Origin: Tetragonia tetragonoides
Taxonomy: Eukaryota; Streptophyta; Magnoliopsida; Caryophyllales; Aizoaceae
NCBI GenBank assembly: GCA_038025085.1
Contig: CM076152.1
Coordinates: 30,755,501 to 30,819,500 of the forward strand
DNA: 64,000 nt
Direction: 5' to 3'
The notes below the pieces were generated by a model that did not search any database, was not told where the DNA came from, and was given only the letters and a program-made list of their open reading frames with translations. Of the stretch, positions 22,988 through 35,500 are shown in pieces. Position 1 is the first letter of the stretch. Each line of letters opens with the position of its first letter. A program made the translations under genes and the position numbers.

Positions 22988-24593
22988 CATGCTGACACAA
23001 AAATGATTTGGTCTGGTCGTCTGATCCGGTTTGCATGACATATTGGAAGGACCCTGTATTGGACAATTTAGAGGATTTCACATAACAACTGGATCCACCC
23101 GAAAACTAGAAAAAAAAAAAACAATCAACTAAATACTTATTTATAGCAGTAATACAATTAATATTTGGTTAAAGTACCTTAAAATCAGGCTTAAAACCAC
23201 TAGTTTATTTATCGACTAATTCACTACTTTGACTATATGATTTCAGTCTAATGTTTGGCATGGTGTACGCGGTCTTGTCCAGACTCAACAATGAATCATT
23301 TTATCGAAAAAGTTGGATTTTGGACAATACCATATCTTATACAGCTCGAGTTGATTGGTTAATTAAAAAAGAGCAATCCTGATCCGGGCCTTAAAGTGAA
23401 AAATCATAAATCCGACTTAAATACTCTAAGTAAGATTTTCAAACTTTTTTTATTTAGGGAATTTATCGAGCTACAGTTAGAAGTTTAAATGTGAAATTTT
23501 GGTATAAAACCTATGGTAGAAGTCTTAGATAAATCAAAATTAAGAAATTCAAAAAGCACTCAACTCTGAAGTGCTAATAAATTATTCATTTCATGTGTTT
23601 TTCTGACGGAATAATAGGTTCAGGTGGCTTTCGAAAAGAAAAACCTCATAAAAAGTTGTTTCGAATGAAAAAATTTTAAAATTTAAAAAAAAAAAAAAAC
23701 TGAAAGGTGTTCATTGGCATTATAAAAACTAATGAAAAAATATGAGAAGTCCGAGTCATCTTAAGTTAGTAGTCGATTTAGGTTTTTTTTTTTATATTTT
23801 GTATTGAATTCCATTTCGGGTTAAGTTAATCTTATAAGATCTTTTAACTTCTGGTTGGCGTTGATTAGGGAAGGTTAATGGTAATATCGAAATTATCATA
23901 TATAGATCAAAATTGAGGCTAATGTCAAATTATTATGTTCAAATAATCAGGTGTGAGTCAACTTTTATCAAAATTAATTTTGGGCTGGTTAAAAGTACAC
24001 CTCCTAACTTCTGACACGTAAGCTCTGATATTCCGTGAATTATTTCGTGTAGGTGCTCACGTTCACAGCCAATTTTAAACAATTTTTTTTTTGCTATAGA
24101 CCTTTTCCCATCATAAAAATAATTCTTTTAAAAATATTTCAAAAATTGTGAGCCCACTACGGCCACTAGTTGGACTTGGACCAATGTCATGTGTAAACTG
24201 TAAAGAGCCATGGGAAAGGCAGCACATCACACTCACACATCACAATTGCGGACGTACAATACAATTATACAATCCCCCGGGACATGAAGATGTGAAGCCA
24301 CGTGCAAAATTGCTGAGATCGCAATGAAGAATTTAAAAATAAATGCCTCAATAAATAGTCATAAACTCATACTCCATAAGAAGACAAAAAGAGCATACGT
24401 TTTAGTGACCAGTGAGAAAGGGAGAGGGACACTTGAATTTACTTCACTAATCACTACCACCACATTGGCTGCCGTAGCTTCTTAGTTAGTCAACCACCAT
24501 ATCAACGTTGTGCATTATCACACGTCTTGACCTGAAATTCCAACCGAATTGCAAGTGACAATTCCACCCTCATTTGTCATTCCTATTGTAGTT
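22988..24593. other. Non-genic AT-rich spacer
   Basis: No gene, RNA or clear repeat boundary is recognised. Poly-A runs are present near 23105 and 23685. Confidence 0.5.
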
Positions 24594-24607
24594 ATATTTA
24601 GCCGACG

Positions 24608-24803
24608 AATACCTAAAGAGGTGTGATTCAGTAATAAGGATTATTTATTTTTAACTAAGATTGAAAGTTCGAATTTTGTCTTGGTTATGGAACAATTTTA
24701 AATTTCTTGGTTAGATGTCTCATCTTATGAGATGCCTACAAATCAGCGCGAGCAAATAATCATTGTGGTCGACAGTAGATACCCTCAGTTGTGAACCAAA
24801 AAA
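24608..24803 (+). mobile_element. SINE-like element, 196 bp, with 14-bp TSD
   Basis: A target-site duplication ATATTTAGCCGACG (24594-24607) and ATATTTAGCCGTCG (24804-24817, one mismatch) flanks the insert. The 5' part has degenerate box A (GTGATTCAGTAATAAGG) and box B (AAGTTCGAATTTTG) positions spaced like a tRNA-derived Pol III promoter. The 3' end is a short A tail. Size, promoter layout and TSD fit a plant SINE. Confidence 0.75.
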
Positions 24804-24817
24804 ATATTTAGCCGTCG

Positions 24818-26053
24818 CCTTGCAATTCGGATTTTCTTTCCCAAGTTTATATCGGTAACTTGAGATGAGTTAAAAAGTTGGGTCAACTATTGTCAAACCT
24901 CGATGATCTTCCACATGCTAAACAACTAAAGCATAACTCATATATGAAATACCATGCCTTTTTTCTTTCCTAGTGTTGGAGCTTAGAGAAGACACAAAAG
25001 TCGATATGAACCGTACCCTCAACATCATAGTTGAGACAATACTCATAATCACTTAAACATCCATTAATTCCTAATGCCATACTTCTATAAGTTGATGTAT
25101 AGTAGGTACATTAATTAAAAGTTTAGGGGTGATAAAAGGTTTGCTAATTGGGATTGCATTAAGATTTGATTCCAAAGAATTCCACTTGAACTTGACTTTT
25201 CTAGCTTAAATAATCCTAAATCGAACTTAGAAGTTTCTATTTTTATTTTTTTTTGTTGAGGGAAATTGAACTTGAGAGTTATAATTGTAAATGTGATTAC
25301 CTTTTGAGTTCATTTTTGCAATGTTTATTATTTTTTACTTGACTTTAGTCTTTAGGATAGCAAAATTTAAAAAAAAAAAAACAAATGATTACTCCTAGTT
25401 GAAACTTTGAGACTGCATTTCTCTGGCAAATGAGAATAGTGAAGATCAAACAGATTCAAAGAATTTGAAAATTCTCCTGCTGTAAAAGGAAACAAACACC
25501 AAGAACACCAGAAGGGCATATGAGTAATTTTCCAAAACATTTGACTATGATTACTTTTCTCCATCTGCATATTCAGTGATACTGATCTGCTCATTCAACT
25601 CAAAACAATACAACAAACTTCTTCCCTTAACTACCATTATTCACAACCACCCAGATCTCAAAACAACAAAAACCAAACTCAAAGCAAAATTAACAATAAA
25701 TTACAAAGAAAAATGAAATATTGCCAGATTCAAAATTTAGAGACTAACATTGCAAGAACAACAGAGTTCATAGAAGGGTATACCAGTAAATAATCCCATA
25801 GAAAATGTAATAAGTATCTGTATTGATATCTTGCATTTGCATATTCTTCCATTAAAATGCATCTTCAACCCATACATAAAATTATACAACAAACTTTCCA
25901 CCATTTTAACTACCACTATACACAAAAACAAACAACAATAACCCAAGATCTCAAAAAACAAAAACACAAATTACAAAACCAAAAAAAATTACACATAATT
26001 TAAAAAAAAAAAAGTTCCCATTATCAGATCTAACTTGAAAATGACGAATCTGA
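24818..26053. other. Spacer and presumed 3' UTR of the membrane-protein gene
   Basis: No coding region is seen. The part nearest the next gene (about 25700-26053) is probably its 3' UTR on the minus strand. Repeated phrases such as CATATTC and CAAACTTTCCACC/CAAACTTCTTCCC (25545-25640 and 25840-25920) suggest a diverged local duplication. Confidence 0.35.
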
Positions 26054-26410
26054 TCAGTCACCACCATCATCATCACCACCAAAGAGAGAAACCCTATAAT
26101 AAACAAGAAACAAAACAAGAAGAAGAACAAGACCAACACCAAAAGGGGAGCCACTAGCACGATGAAAAGAGTCAGGTTCACCAAAAGAGAAAATAGATGA
26201 AACAAAAGAGCCACGTTCAGATGATAGAAATTGGATTGTAAGTAAGAGAATAATGGGTAAAAGTAAAAGACCAACTGGACTTAAAAGCTCTGAAATGGCT
26301 TCAGTTATGGCTTCACCATCACCAATTAGTACTGGTGCTAATACTACCAATACTACTACCACTGCTAATAGTATTCCATGGGGTGGCCCATGACCTGCTT
26401 CTTCTATCAT
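26054..26410 (-). CDS. Plant-specific three-helix membrane protein of unknown function (118 aa)
   Basis: A single-exon small integral membrane protein. The start MIEEAGHGPPHGILLAVVVV matches what I remember of a conserved uncharacterised plant family. Three hydrophobic segments are visible: about residues 12-30 (LAVVVVLVVLAPVLIG), 42-62 (LLSPVGLLLLPIILLLTIQF) and 90-107 (GVGLVLLLVLFLVYYRV). The conserved-looking loop is SSERGSFVSSIF followed by GEPDSFHRASGSP. The tail is acidic (GGDDDGGD). No catalytic motif is seen and function is unknown. The ATG at 26410 is preceded by a purine-rich leader with a long homopolymer (26470-26500) on the template side. Confidence 0.82.
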   Translation of the reverse strand: MIEEAGHGPPHGILLAVVVVLVVLAPVLIGDGEAITEAISELLSPVGLLLLPIILLLTIQFLSSERGSFVSSIFSFGEPDSFHRASGSPFGVGLVLLLVLFLVYYRVSLFGGDDDGGD

Positions 26411-28933
26411 GATAAATGGCTGCTCTTGGGTATTTTCTCTCTCCTCTTTTTTGGGTTTTTGGTGTAGATTTGGTTTTTTTTTTTTTTTTTTTTTTTTTTT
26501 GGCTCGTTCAGTGTAGATTTGTTGATGTGTTTGATTTTTGGTTGGTTTTGGTTTGAAAGAGGTGTGTGAGAGTGAGTTGTATACTTGTATGTGTAGAATT
26601 ATACTTGTGGGGTTTGGTTTTTGGTTTTTGGTTTTTGGTGTTTGGTGTTTGGTATTGGTAAATTGGTATGACGGTGTATAAGTAGTAAGGGTTAAGAAAA
26701 AAAAAAAAGGAACACGGTTGGGTGATGTGGTGCAGGTGCAGAGACTGCGGTTAACGCGGTGTGTGTCTTTTATAAATTAAAAGGAAATTGCTAAAAAGAC
26801 TTTTGAGGGGAAGGTATGGAGAAATGGCATTGAAGGGCTATGTGATGTGAAAATGTCTTGACAAGGAATTTGGGGGTGTATTTAGGGAAGAAAAGTGGGG
26901 AAAATGAAGGAGTGACTTTGGTTTGTTTAGGGGAAACGGCGTACACCCATCAAATGGGTCGGTTCAGCGGATTCGGGTCGGATCGATTTTATTTTTTTGG
27001 GTTTGATGGGTTTTCAAGATATGAAATCAGTTTCTATCGTTATTTCCAATTGTGTTTGGGTCGGATTTTTAGGGTTGATCATTTTTATGCCTATTTTAGC
27101 AGATTCGGTCTGTTATTCTCGTTTATCCCGGTTTTAATGAATTTTTGTGTAAATTTTTAGTGGGCTTTTCAGCTGTCAACTTATTTTCTTGTCGATTTTT
27201 CTCGATTCAGACTTCGGGATAGACCAAATTTTGACAGCGCAACTCTAGGAAATGGGGATGTGGCTGACTAGTGACTACTTCTATTCAAATGTTTTTAAGG
27301 GAGGCAAGGTATTGGTAGGGTCATGGGCTGTTATTTAGAGGTGATTCGAGCTGAGTGGGTAAATATACTGATCTAATTGGGTAAAAAGTCGTCTATGAAA
27401 TTGATCGGGTAAGCAGTCCCTTATTTAAATACGTAATAAATACCTATCTGATTTGGCGGAGTAAGTAGTCTTTAGTCTCTACAAATTGGGTAAATTATAT
27501 TGATCTGACCGGGTAAGTAATCTCTATTAATTGAATGAGTTGAAATAAGAGGAAAATAACATACCTTTTTTCTTAAACATAGTTAAGAAGACGAGTTCAA
27601 AGAAAATTAGAACCTATGTAACTTGAATCTTGACGCTTTGTATACAAATACTTGTATTTTTTTTTTATAAAGTTATGCATGATTTTAAATTGAATATTAT
27701 TTTTAAACTTCTCATCTAAGAATATTTTCAACACTCGTGTTTATGATGAGGTGAGATTGAAACTCATTAAGTTCAGTGTCTCTATGCTCAAAAATATCTT
27801 CGGAGCTATTCAAAAGCATGCTTAGAAGCTATTAGCTAGGACCTAATTTCATATATTATTTGCCTGTTAGACGATTATGCAAGAAGGATTAGGCAACTCT
27901 TATTGGCCAAGCTTATTTAGATTATGATAATAAAAAAAAATACAGTAAAGTTACGATAAGACCGTCTTATATAAGTTTTTGTGAATGTTAGATTGTCTTG
28001 TGTGGATTTGGCTAACCGTAAACCAAAAGCACTAGTGCAAATATTTTCGAACATGTATTTTAAAAAAAAATCTAGTCCCTTAATCCACCATAGACTAATA
28101 AGTCTACACAAGTTTTTTCTGTTTTTGTGTTAATTGGATGAGACATCATGCGTGCAAACTAGATCTACTTGGAACTTACAAAATAAATAATCATAATAAT
28201 AAGTAATAAACAAACCAAAAAAAGTTTATGTGTGGCTGATATAACTTCCTACAAGGCAGAAAAGGAGTACATATAACAAGGAAATTAAGTTTAGTGCAAC
28301 TATCTCCGCATGTATGGTGTGCGAACTCTTTGAGATGTACTCGTGGGAATTTTGCTAGTATGAGGAATTCTTGTTTCGGGTGTTGAGTTTGCAGTATTTG
28401 CATAATGTGATCTACAAGAAGTTAAGAGGATCATTCCAGAGTCTTTCCTAGGCAAGGTTGGTTATTTTTGGTGTGTTCGGGGTGTGTTGACTTCCGCTTG
28501 CTCGATGTGATTTTGAGTTTTTAATTTATACGAATACTAAACACTAATATTTGGGGACTATAATTTATGATTTCTACTTTTTAGTTGTTGGTTCCGAAAA
28601 TAAAGTAGACAACTAAAAACGTAAAAAAATTGAGCTCTAAAAAAAATTTCTAAAAGGAGATAAAAAATTTTAAAAACCAAAAACTTGCAACTCGCAACCA
28701 CTCTAAACGGAGTCTGATTTTGGATTGTTATGTTTCATGTTATTTTTACTAAAAATTGTATTGACATTGACTCAAGGGGTGCTTAGGTTTGGTGTAATGG
28801 GTGTGTGGAGCGTAGACTCATTGTCCTTTGAGCTTTGGCTTCGTTAATAAAATGATTCTAACTATCAAAAAAAAATGACGTATAACCAAATCCAAGACAA
28901 ATTGTCAACAAGGGGCCGGAGAGTGATGCATTG
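26411..28933. other. Promoter side of the membrane-protein gene, then non-genic spacer
   Basis: A 30-bp T run lies at 26470-26500. Promoter elements are not clear. From 26700 no gene is recognised. A short palindromic motif AAGACCGTCTTA (27957-27968) resembles MITE ends seen in some dicots. The segment 28790-28870 ends TTCGTTAATAAAATGATTC plus a poly-A run and looks like a very short LINE 3' tail. Confidence 0.4.
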
Positions 28934-30482
28934 TGTTATGGTCCTAAATTTTTCGTTGCGGAATGACCGTACGACGTCAAGACTCCGCCGAGTCTTGACC
29001 AACCTTCACGTGAGGTTCTGTCCATTCCGACTCACATTGAACTCTTCACAACTCAAATCATCCTATCGAGGCTTGCTCGCTTCACTGTTGTTCCTTTCTC
29101 GAGATACTAGTCGCTTCCTGGTGTCGGCTATTTATCCCGACACTCGCCCAACCTGTCATCTCGGGTATTCCGCATCATGGTTGACCCATACTCCAGACCC
29201 TCGTCGCATACTAGTCCCGACACTCTGGTCCTGGCACTAGCCCGACAGAGCGTCCTGTCGCTGACTCCAACCCATGACTCGACACCATCGCATCCTTTGT
29301 GCGGACGACGTTGTTCATCATCGTCCGACCCCGATCTCACTGGCAAGCTCCTTTGGGACATGGTCCTCGAACGCCATCCGGCTTCGAGGCTTCCTATCGA
29401 GTGCTCCTTCCGTTCATCGGTCATGATCATTGTTCGCCTCAATGTGGCCTGGGAGTTGTCAAGTCCCAAAGTACTCTCGGACGTGTCAAGTACGGAGCGC
29501 GCGTCTCGATCGTTCGGGCAACTATCCTCATCCCGAGCACTCAAGCTCCTTCCTAGTAGTTCCCGATCCTTTAAGCAACCGGGAGTCATGTTCGCTCCCG
29601 TTGAGTTCATAGGAGGCCGACCTGTGAATGCGCACCTCGCGTTCATGGATCACTGTCCCCCACTCGGCCATCGATGCCTCATCGAGTAGTGTCCCATTCA
29701 CCGAGCAGGCATTAGCTTCCCGGGACATCCTTCCCTTCATAGGAATACTAGGAATTATCCCCTTTAGTCCCACACGTTCCCACGGGGTCGCCCATCCCGT
29801 GGTACCGATGTCCCGGAACCCAAGAGCACCGCTAATGCAACACGGATCCTCGTTGACCGGGCTTCCCGAAAGCCCTCATGGAGGATCTTATCCCATTGAT
29901 AAGGTTCACGAATAGAGCGTCCCGCAACCGTCTCAAAATAACGACCCTCCTCTCGGCACATGATGCACACTACCGAGCCCCCCGACTACTCGGTAATGTC
30001 CCCGGGATGTCCTATCCCGAAGAGACTCAACGCTGTCCTTTGACATGCCATCAAGCCTGCCCCCTTCCGGGGAAGCTCACTTAAGTTTCATGATGTTTGA
30101 CAATCATCCATGCACCCAGGGGAGTTGGAGAGCTCAAACACCTACTACCCCCTAAAGAGTCTTATATGGTTCAACCCAAGTGACAGGAGTGAACATCAAA
30201 GCTGCATAACTTTCATACTCAATCTCCGATGGAACTCGAATCTTGTTCCTCATCAATCAACTCCACCGTGGACCTTCTCATCCCCAAGGAAGTCCTGCGT
30301 TCATCCTTGTCCGACGAATTCCACACTTTGTCCGGGCATTCCCGAGCCCGACACTTGTGACCGGACATAACACCTAGTCGCAACCTAGCTGACTAATCGT
30401 TGGTGTCTGTCCACGTCACTCATGACCGAGCACTGAGTGTCCGCGACGCTGCTACCGAGCCGTCGTGGTGCGGACCACGACA
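28934..30482. mobile_element. CpG-rich apparent solo LTR, 1549 bp
   Basis: Starts TGTTATGGTCC and ends GGACCACGACA, so the ends are short inverted repeats with TG..CA. A perfect 5-bp TSD CATTG flanks it (28929-28933 and 30483-30487). There is no second LTR copy and no gag-pol. The sequence is far richer in G+C and CpG than its surroundings, with many CCCGA and TCGAG motifs. Overlapping long open frames occur on both strands, a by-product of few A/T-rich stop codons rather than genes. A TATTTAT motif lies near 29128. The retroelement family is not identified. Confidence 0.8.
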
Positions 30483-30728
30483 CATTGCAAGGAGCTTTCC
30501 AAGTTCCAGCCCACTTGAAGTGTTACACTCTCACGCAAATACACAGCTTAGAGCATACACCCCTTTTTGTCCCAAGCATGAAACCAAGTAAAGGAGCTTC
30601 GATCTGTTTCTCGGGCATTTTTAACCTCTCAACAAATCTGATCACACCTCCATGGGCACACAATAGGGAATGAATGAAGTAAAAGTTACTAGTACATGGG
30701 AAAACATCGTTTTTGCAAATTACAATTA

Positions 30729-30984
30729 TTCCCTCCGTTTTAGAAAAATCTTAACATTTACTTTTATACGGTTTTCAATGCACCACTTTGACCTTGAATA
30801 ATTGTATTTAAATGAATATATAAATTATAAAAAAATATGATTTTTTGAAAGTACTATTTAAAATGAATCTAACCATAGTATTCTTATGTTGTAAATCCTT
30901 ATATTTATTCATAAATCAATGGTCAAAGTTTGTAAACTTTGACCTTCAAAAAACAAATGTTAAGGTTTTTCGAAAAGGAAGGAG
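30729..30984. mobile_element. Stowaway-like (Tc1/mariner) MITE, 256 bp
   Basis: The left end TTCCCTCCGTTTTAG and right end CGAAAAGGAAGGAG are inverted repeats close to the Stowaway consensus CTCCCTCCG. The insertion is flanked by the dinucleotide TA (30727-30728 and 30985-30986). Subterminal AATCTTAACATTT and AAATGTTAAGGTTT also pair. Confidence 0.88.
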
Positions 30985-30986
30985 TA

Positions 30987-32578
30987 CTAACAAATATGGT
31001 TGCCTAAGAAAAAAAAAAAGGTGCATTAATTATCTAGAAAGCTCAAAAAGTCACAGTCTCAGAGAATGTGGCAGTAATGGTTGGTTATTTGACTATTTCG
31101 GAACCCTCGTAGCTTTGTTTGCCTAAAGGGTGGCCTAAACGCAAAAGAGATTTTGGTTCATCTCTTCATTATTTATGATGGTTGTTGTCCGATCATTTGG
31201 TGCTAATAAGCCTTTTGCAACTTATGGAATCCTAAGATGATGATTTATGAGTCCAAGTCGAGTTTGATCTTAAAACCAATTAGCGCTATGTAGAGTATCA
31301 TATTTGACTTGACATGTATAATAATTACAACGTACCAAATAGAAAATATCGTAAAATAGTGTGCTCCCTGCCTCCCTTCTTTCTTTCAATGTGGGACTCT
31401 ATTCTTCATATATATATATACTTTAATAATAAATGTTTCATTTCATGTTGAATGAGCGGGAAAAAAAAATCAATGCCAAAAAATAGACGACTCTTACTAT
31501 GAGTAGCTAATAGTTCTTTTTCGTGTTCTCCTCGCAAGTACATTTACTTCAGCAAAAGGCCAGATGTATAATTTCTGGGGTAGGATCCTCTATTGTTCCT
31601 TCATGAACAGCAGAGGTGTACTTCATGTAATCTTACCATTGGATTGGTTTTCCTCTTTTCTGGACCATTGGATTACGGGGTTTATGGGGTTGGATGAGAG
31701 AGACAGAGAAAAGAGAAACGGATCCTCTGTTGTAAATACAGAGGATCCGAAAGTATATTTTGGCCTCCAAAAGTATATTTTGTTTAAAAGCCATGAATAT
31801 ATATCGAATTCTCATCCTAACTTGATTTTCTGAGCACTACTATAGACGGTCTATAGTACTATGTCATTTCAGGTCATGGTTGTTTGCTGTACGCGAGACT
31901 TGCAAGGTTCTATGATCTGTGGATCAATGTATCTCTTTTCATGAATATGGATTGCTTTATTTGTTTACTGTTAAGAACTTCTTTCTTTGTAGGTGTTAGG
32001 GTATGTTCAAGCTTAGTTTACTATGACGGACGAGAAAGGTGCCAAAAAGTGTAAATAATGTTATCAGTATTAGTACCTTTATAATGCAGATTTCCTAACC
32101 ACCATACTTATCATACATATATGTTTCTTCTGTGCCTAGGGAAAGTGAGAAGATTTCTCTGAACATCGTTGGTCTAGGGACGGATTCAATCAGCAGTATC
32201 CTAGATGTTGAGTTCTACGCTACTGAATTGAAGCAAACCGCAGAACAAGAATGGCAGGGTGTGTGCTAATTTGTTTAAACTATGGGCCATATCACTTACC
32301 TGAGTCACCTGACCATTTTTCACTATCTTGTTGGATACAAGCTTGATATTCAGTTCACTTAATTTGCCACCCATCATCAAGACAGAAGTATTTTGAATTA
32401 ATAACTGACAGTTAATAAGTCTAACTGTTATGGATTAGCCTATTTTGAGACTTCAGTTGACCTGATTGAGAAACAAGCAACGGGAATTATACACAAACTT
32501 TACATCATGTTACTGTACATGTACAACATATTTGTGCTGGGCAGGGCTACTTTTACCTATGAAAGAATCAACAAGACC
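30987..32578. other. Non-genic spacer and CAP-D3 3' flank
   Basis: No gene is supported. It holds a short TA tract (about 31410), a pair of GGATCCTCT / AGAGGATCC sequences (31583 and 31740) that may bound a small MITE, and a near-palindrome CTATAGACGGTCTATAG near 31840. The last few hundred bases are probably the CAP-D3 3' UTR on the minus strand. Confidence 0.4.
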
Positions 32579-35500
32579 TTAATTTTCTTCATCGGAATCA
32601 AATGTTTGCCGCCTTCTTAGAGATTCTATTACATCTGCAGCTTTATCTGCCCTAGATAGACCACCTCCCTGTGTAGATTTCAGTCTAGGTATATTAAGAG
32701 AACTCAATGGTGGTGTTAATGCTCCTCGGTTTACTTCCTTTAGTACAGACCTAGCAACAGCAGCAGCTGCTACATCCGCCATTGCGGAAGCCACCTTTGA
32801 ATTACTCTGCAACTTTGACAATTTACTCTTCTCATTTGTAGCCTGAGCTGCATTTGGAGTATGATAACCATCCGGTCTTTGCATCGTTGCAATGGCCTCT
32901 GCAGCTGTTGATTTGGCCTTCACGGTTTCATATTTCTGCATGTCATAGATAAGCTCTTTCTGTAACTGTTTATCTGCTACCAGCATATCTTCGATCTCGT
33001 TCTTGTAGTCCTTGAGAAGCACACGAAGACACTCCATGAGGGAGCCAATGAGAGGGCTGTTTTTGCTCTCTAACAAGCGCTTTAACTCTATGAATATGGG
33101 AATGGTGTTTTGGATAAGACCCTTCTTGACTGCTTGAGTTATTGCTCTTCCTCTTGCAGCTGCTGTAGATCCATCCCCCCCTTCTTCATCCACATCGGCA
33201 GAATCTGATGATGTTCCACGGTTTGACGGGAGCCTCATCTCTTTGCAGGTGAGAATTCGAAATGCATCCTGCAGCAATAACACGCAGTGAGTCCCTCTAC
33301 AATAACAAGGTTGTAGATTAATTTTCAATCACAAAACTCCAGACTGATTTCCAACCACAAAGGTCATTCAGAAGCACAGCACAATCTTCTTAAACATTAA
33401 GATGCCACAGCTGAACTAGTGAACTGATGGATGATTCAAAACATGGCCTATCAATAACATTTGAAAGACTGAATGAATCATACTATTTGATTGCATGATA
33501 TTTAACGAACAAACTTGATCATATCAAATTGAAGCATTTTGTATTTCTCATGACAAGTTGAATAGCCAAACTTTAAATTTTTTACCATCATGCTAACCTG
33601 TAGTTTAATGCAAAATAAATAGAGCCCAGGAGCCTAGAAATTATGTAGACATTTCAAGATTTAAAGCTTTGTAGTTACAATATCACAAGTGCATCTTTAA
33701 CATGACTTGAGTTGGTATCAGTGTCACCTGAGGAGACCCTACGAGGAATTTCATAATAATGCTACTGACAGAGTATATCTCTAAATCAGGATTCATGTGT
33801 ATATGCAGAGGAAAGACAAAGAACTGCTTACCTGTATTACAGACTGCCCAGTAACATCATCTATGCTGAGGATACCGTCTGATGTAGCAGCAAGGATTTC
33901 AGCGCAAATTTTTGCAAATGTCGCCAAAAGGTGCTCTGGAGCCATTTGCTTCAGCAAAGAGACATATATATGCATCCTTCTGGACCTTGACTTCTCATCA
34001 TTCCCTCTGATAACAAATAACATGAGAATTTGGTCGCCAAATGTGTATATACCTAAAATAGCACAATAACTAAAATCTACTCACCTGACTGAGAAAAGTT
34101 TATTCTCAGCTCTTGAGCTTTGAGATTTCTTGTTTCCCATATGACCATGACAGTCATTTAGAACAAATACAGCTTCTACAAAACTGTTGTAAGCTAGAAG
34201 TGGTGCTTTGGCTGAATCAGGACATAGGAGACGGGTCAAATCTCTCAACTTACATGGAAATGCATACAACAAAGGCATGCGGGCAAGGGGGTGGGGAGAC
34301 AGGGAAAATATTACCTTTCAATATGTTTCCAAATAGAAAATCCGCAAGCTGCCTGATCTTTTCTGATTCATCGACAAGGGACAATAGAAATCGCAGGAAA
34401 AGTATCCCTCTCCACTTGACATAATCGGTCTACAAATCAGAAATGTCACTAATATGCTCTAATTTGATTGCAATATTATACAATCACACCATATCAAGAA
34501 GTAAAACAAACCTGCAGTAATCTGGAGAGTAGGATGAATGTTTGCCTTCGAACAAGTTCACAGGAGTCACGAAGACACTTACTGATTTTTGCTATGTAGC
34601 TGTTGATTCCAACCAAGGTTAAGTAGCATAAAAGTTGATAACTTGATATAATAAGAATGTATTTACAGGCTTACCAGTCAACCAAGGCAGTGTAACGAAC
34701 ACAAAAATCAGCAATCATTACGATGATATTGTTACGAAGTGCAGCACAGTCACTCTTCTCAAGCTCCTACAGCAGCATGTGCAGAGTTTGTCATAAACAT
34801 ATGGAATTTTGGATTGCTTTCACACGCACTGGTATCATGGCATTGGTCGAGGAATTCATTAAGGATCCATGTTCAAGCATTTCATTTAGTAATGCAATCT
34901 TAAAAAGCTAATTTAATAATTCATAAAATCAGTAAGCATTTCATCTGCAAAGCATACACTTAAGCCACAGAGGGAGAAAGAATTAAGAAACTTTCAGTTC
35001 ACCTAACTGGTTTTCCATATCACAACTTCCTAGTTAGTCTTCAACAATCAAAGAAAATTCACTGCTTACTAATGATCTTCACTGCTTACTGTGATGAAGC
35101 AGAGATGTTCGTCCTTATGTTGCTAAGGCTTGGATGGTGGATCAAAGCTTGGGATGAGGGGTTGCCCTACTCACCACAACAGGTTAGCTTAACACCAATA
35201 TGCCTGAAAATTTACTGTCCTGCTCCAAGTCAGAAACCCGTGTTGAGCTGGGAGGCTCCTGCGAAAGGATGCCTAAAATGGAACACGGATGCATCTTTTA
35301 AAGATGGAGTAGCAGCAGTAGGGGGAGTTTTGAGGGATTGGGAAGGGAAATTCAGATGTTTGTTCTCTGCTCGTGTGGGATGTCTTGAAATAAATCATGC
35401 TGAAATTTGTGCTATTGAGAGAGCTCTCATGGAAACATTATCAAAGGAGTGGTTGGCAAACTTTGAGATAATTTTTGAATCGGATTCTCTTAATGCGGTA

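Noticed and set aside
29128..29689. Overlapping 170-codon frames on both strands
   Set aside because: They lie within a TSD-bounded GC-rich LTR. Open frames on both strands reflect composition and no domain is recognised.
32125..32275. Coding-like stretch (NIVGLGTDSISSILDVEFYA) on the plus strand
   Set aside because: An AG precedes it, but there is no matching upstream exon, and no family is recognised. Could be an old pseudo-exon.
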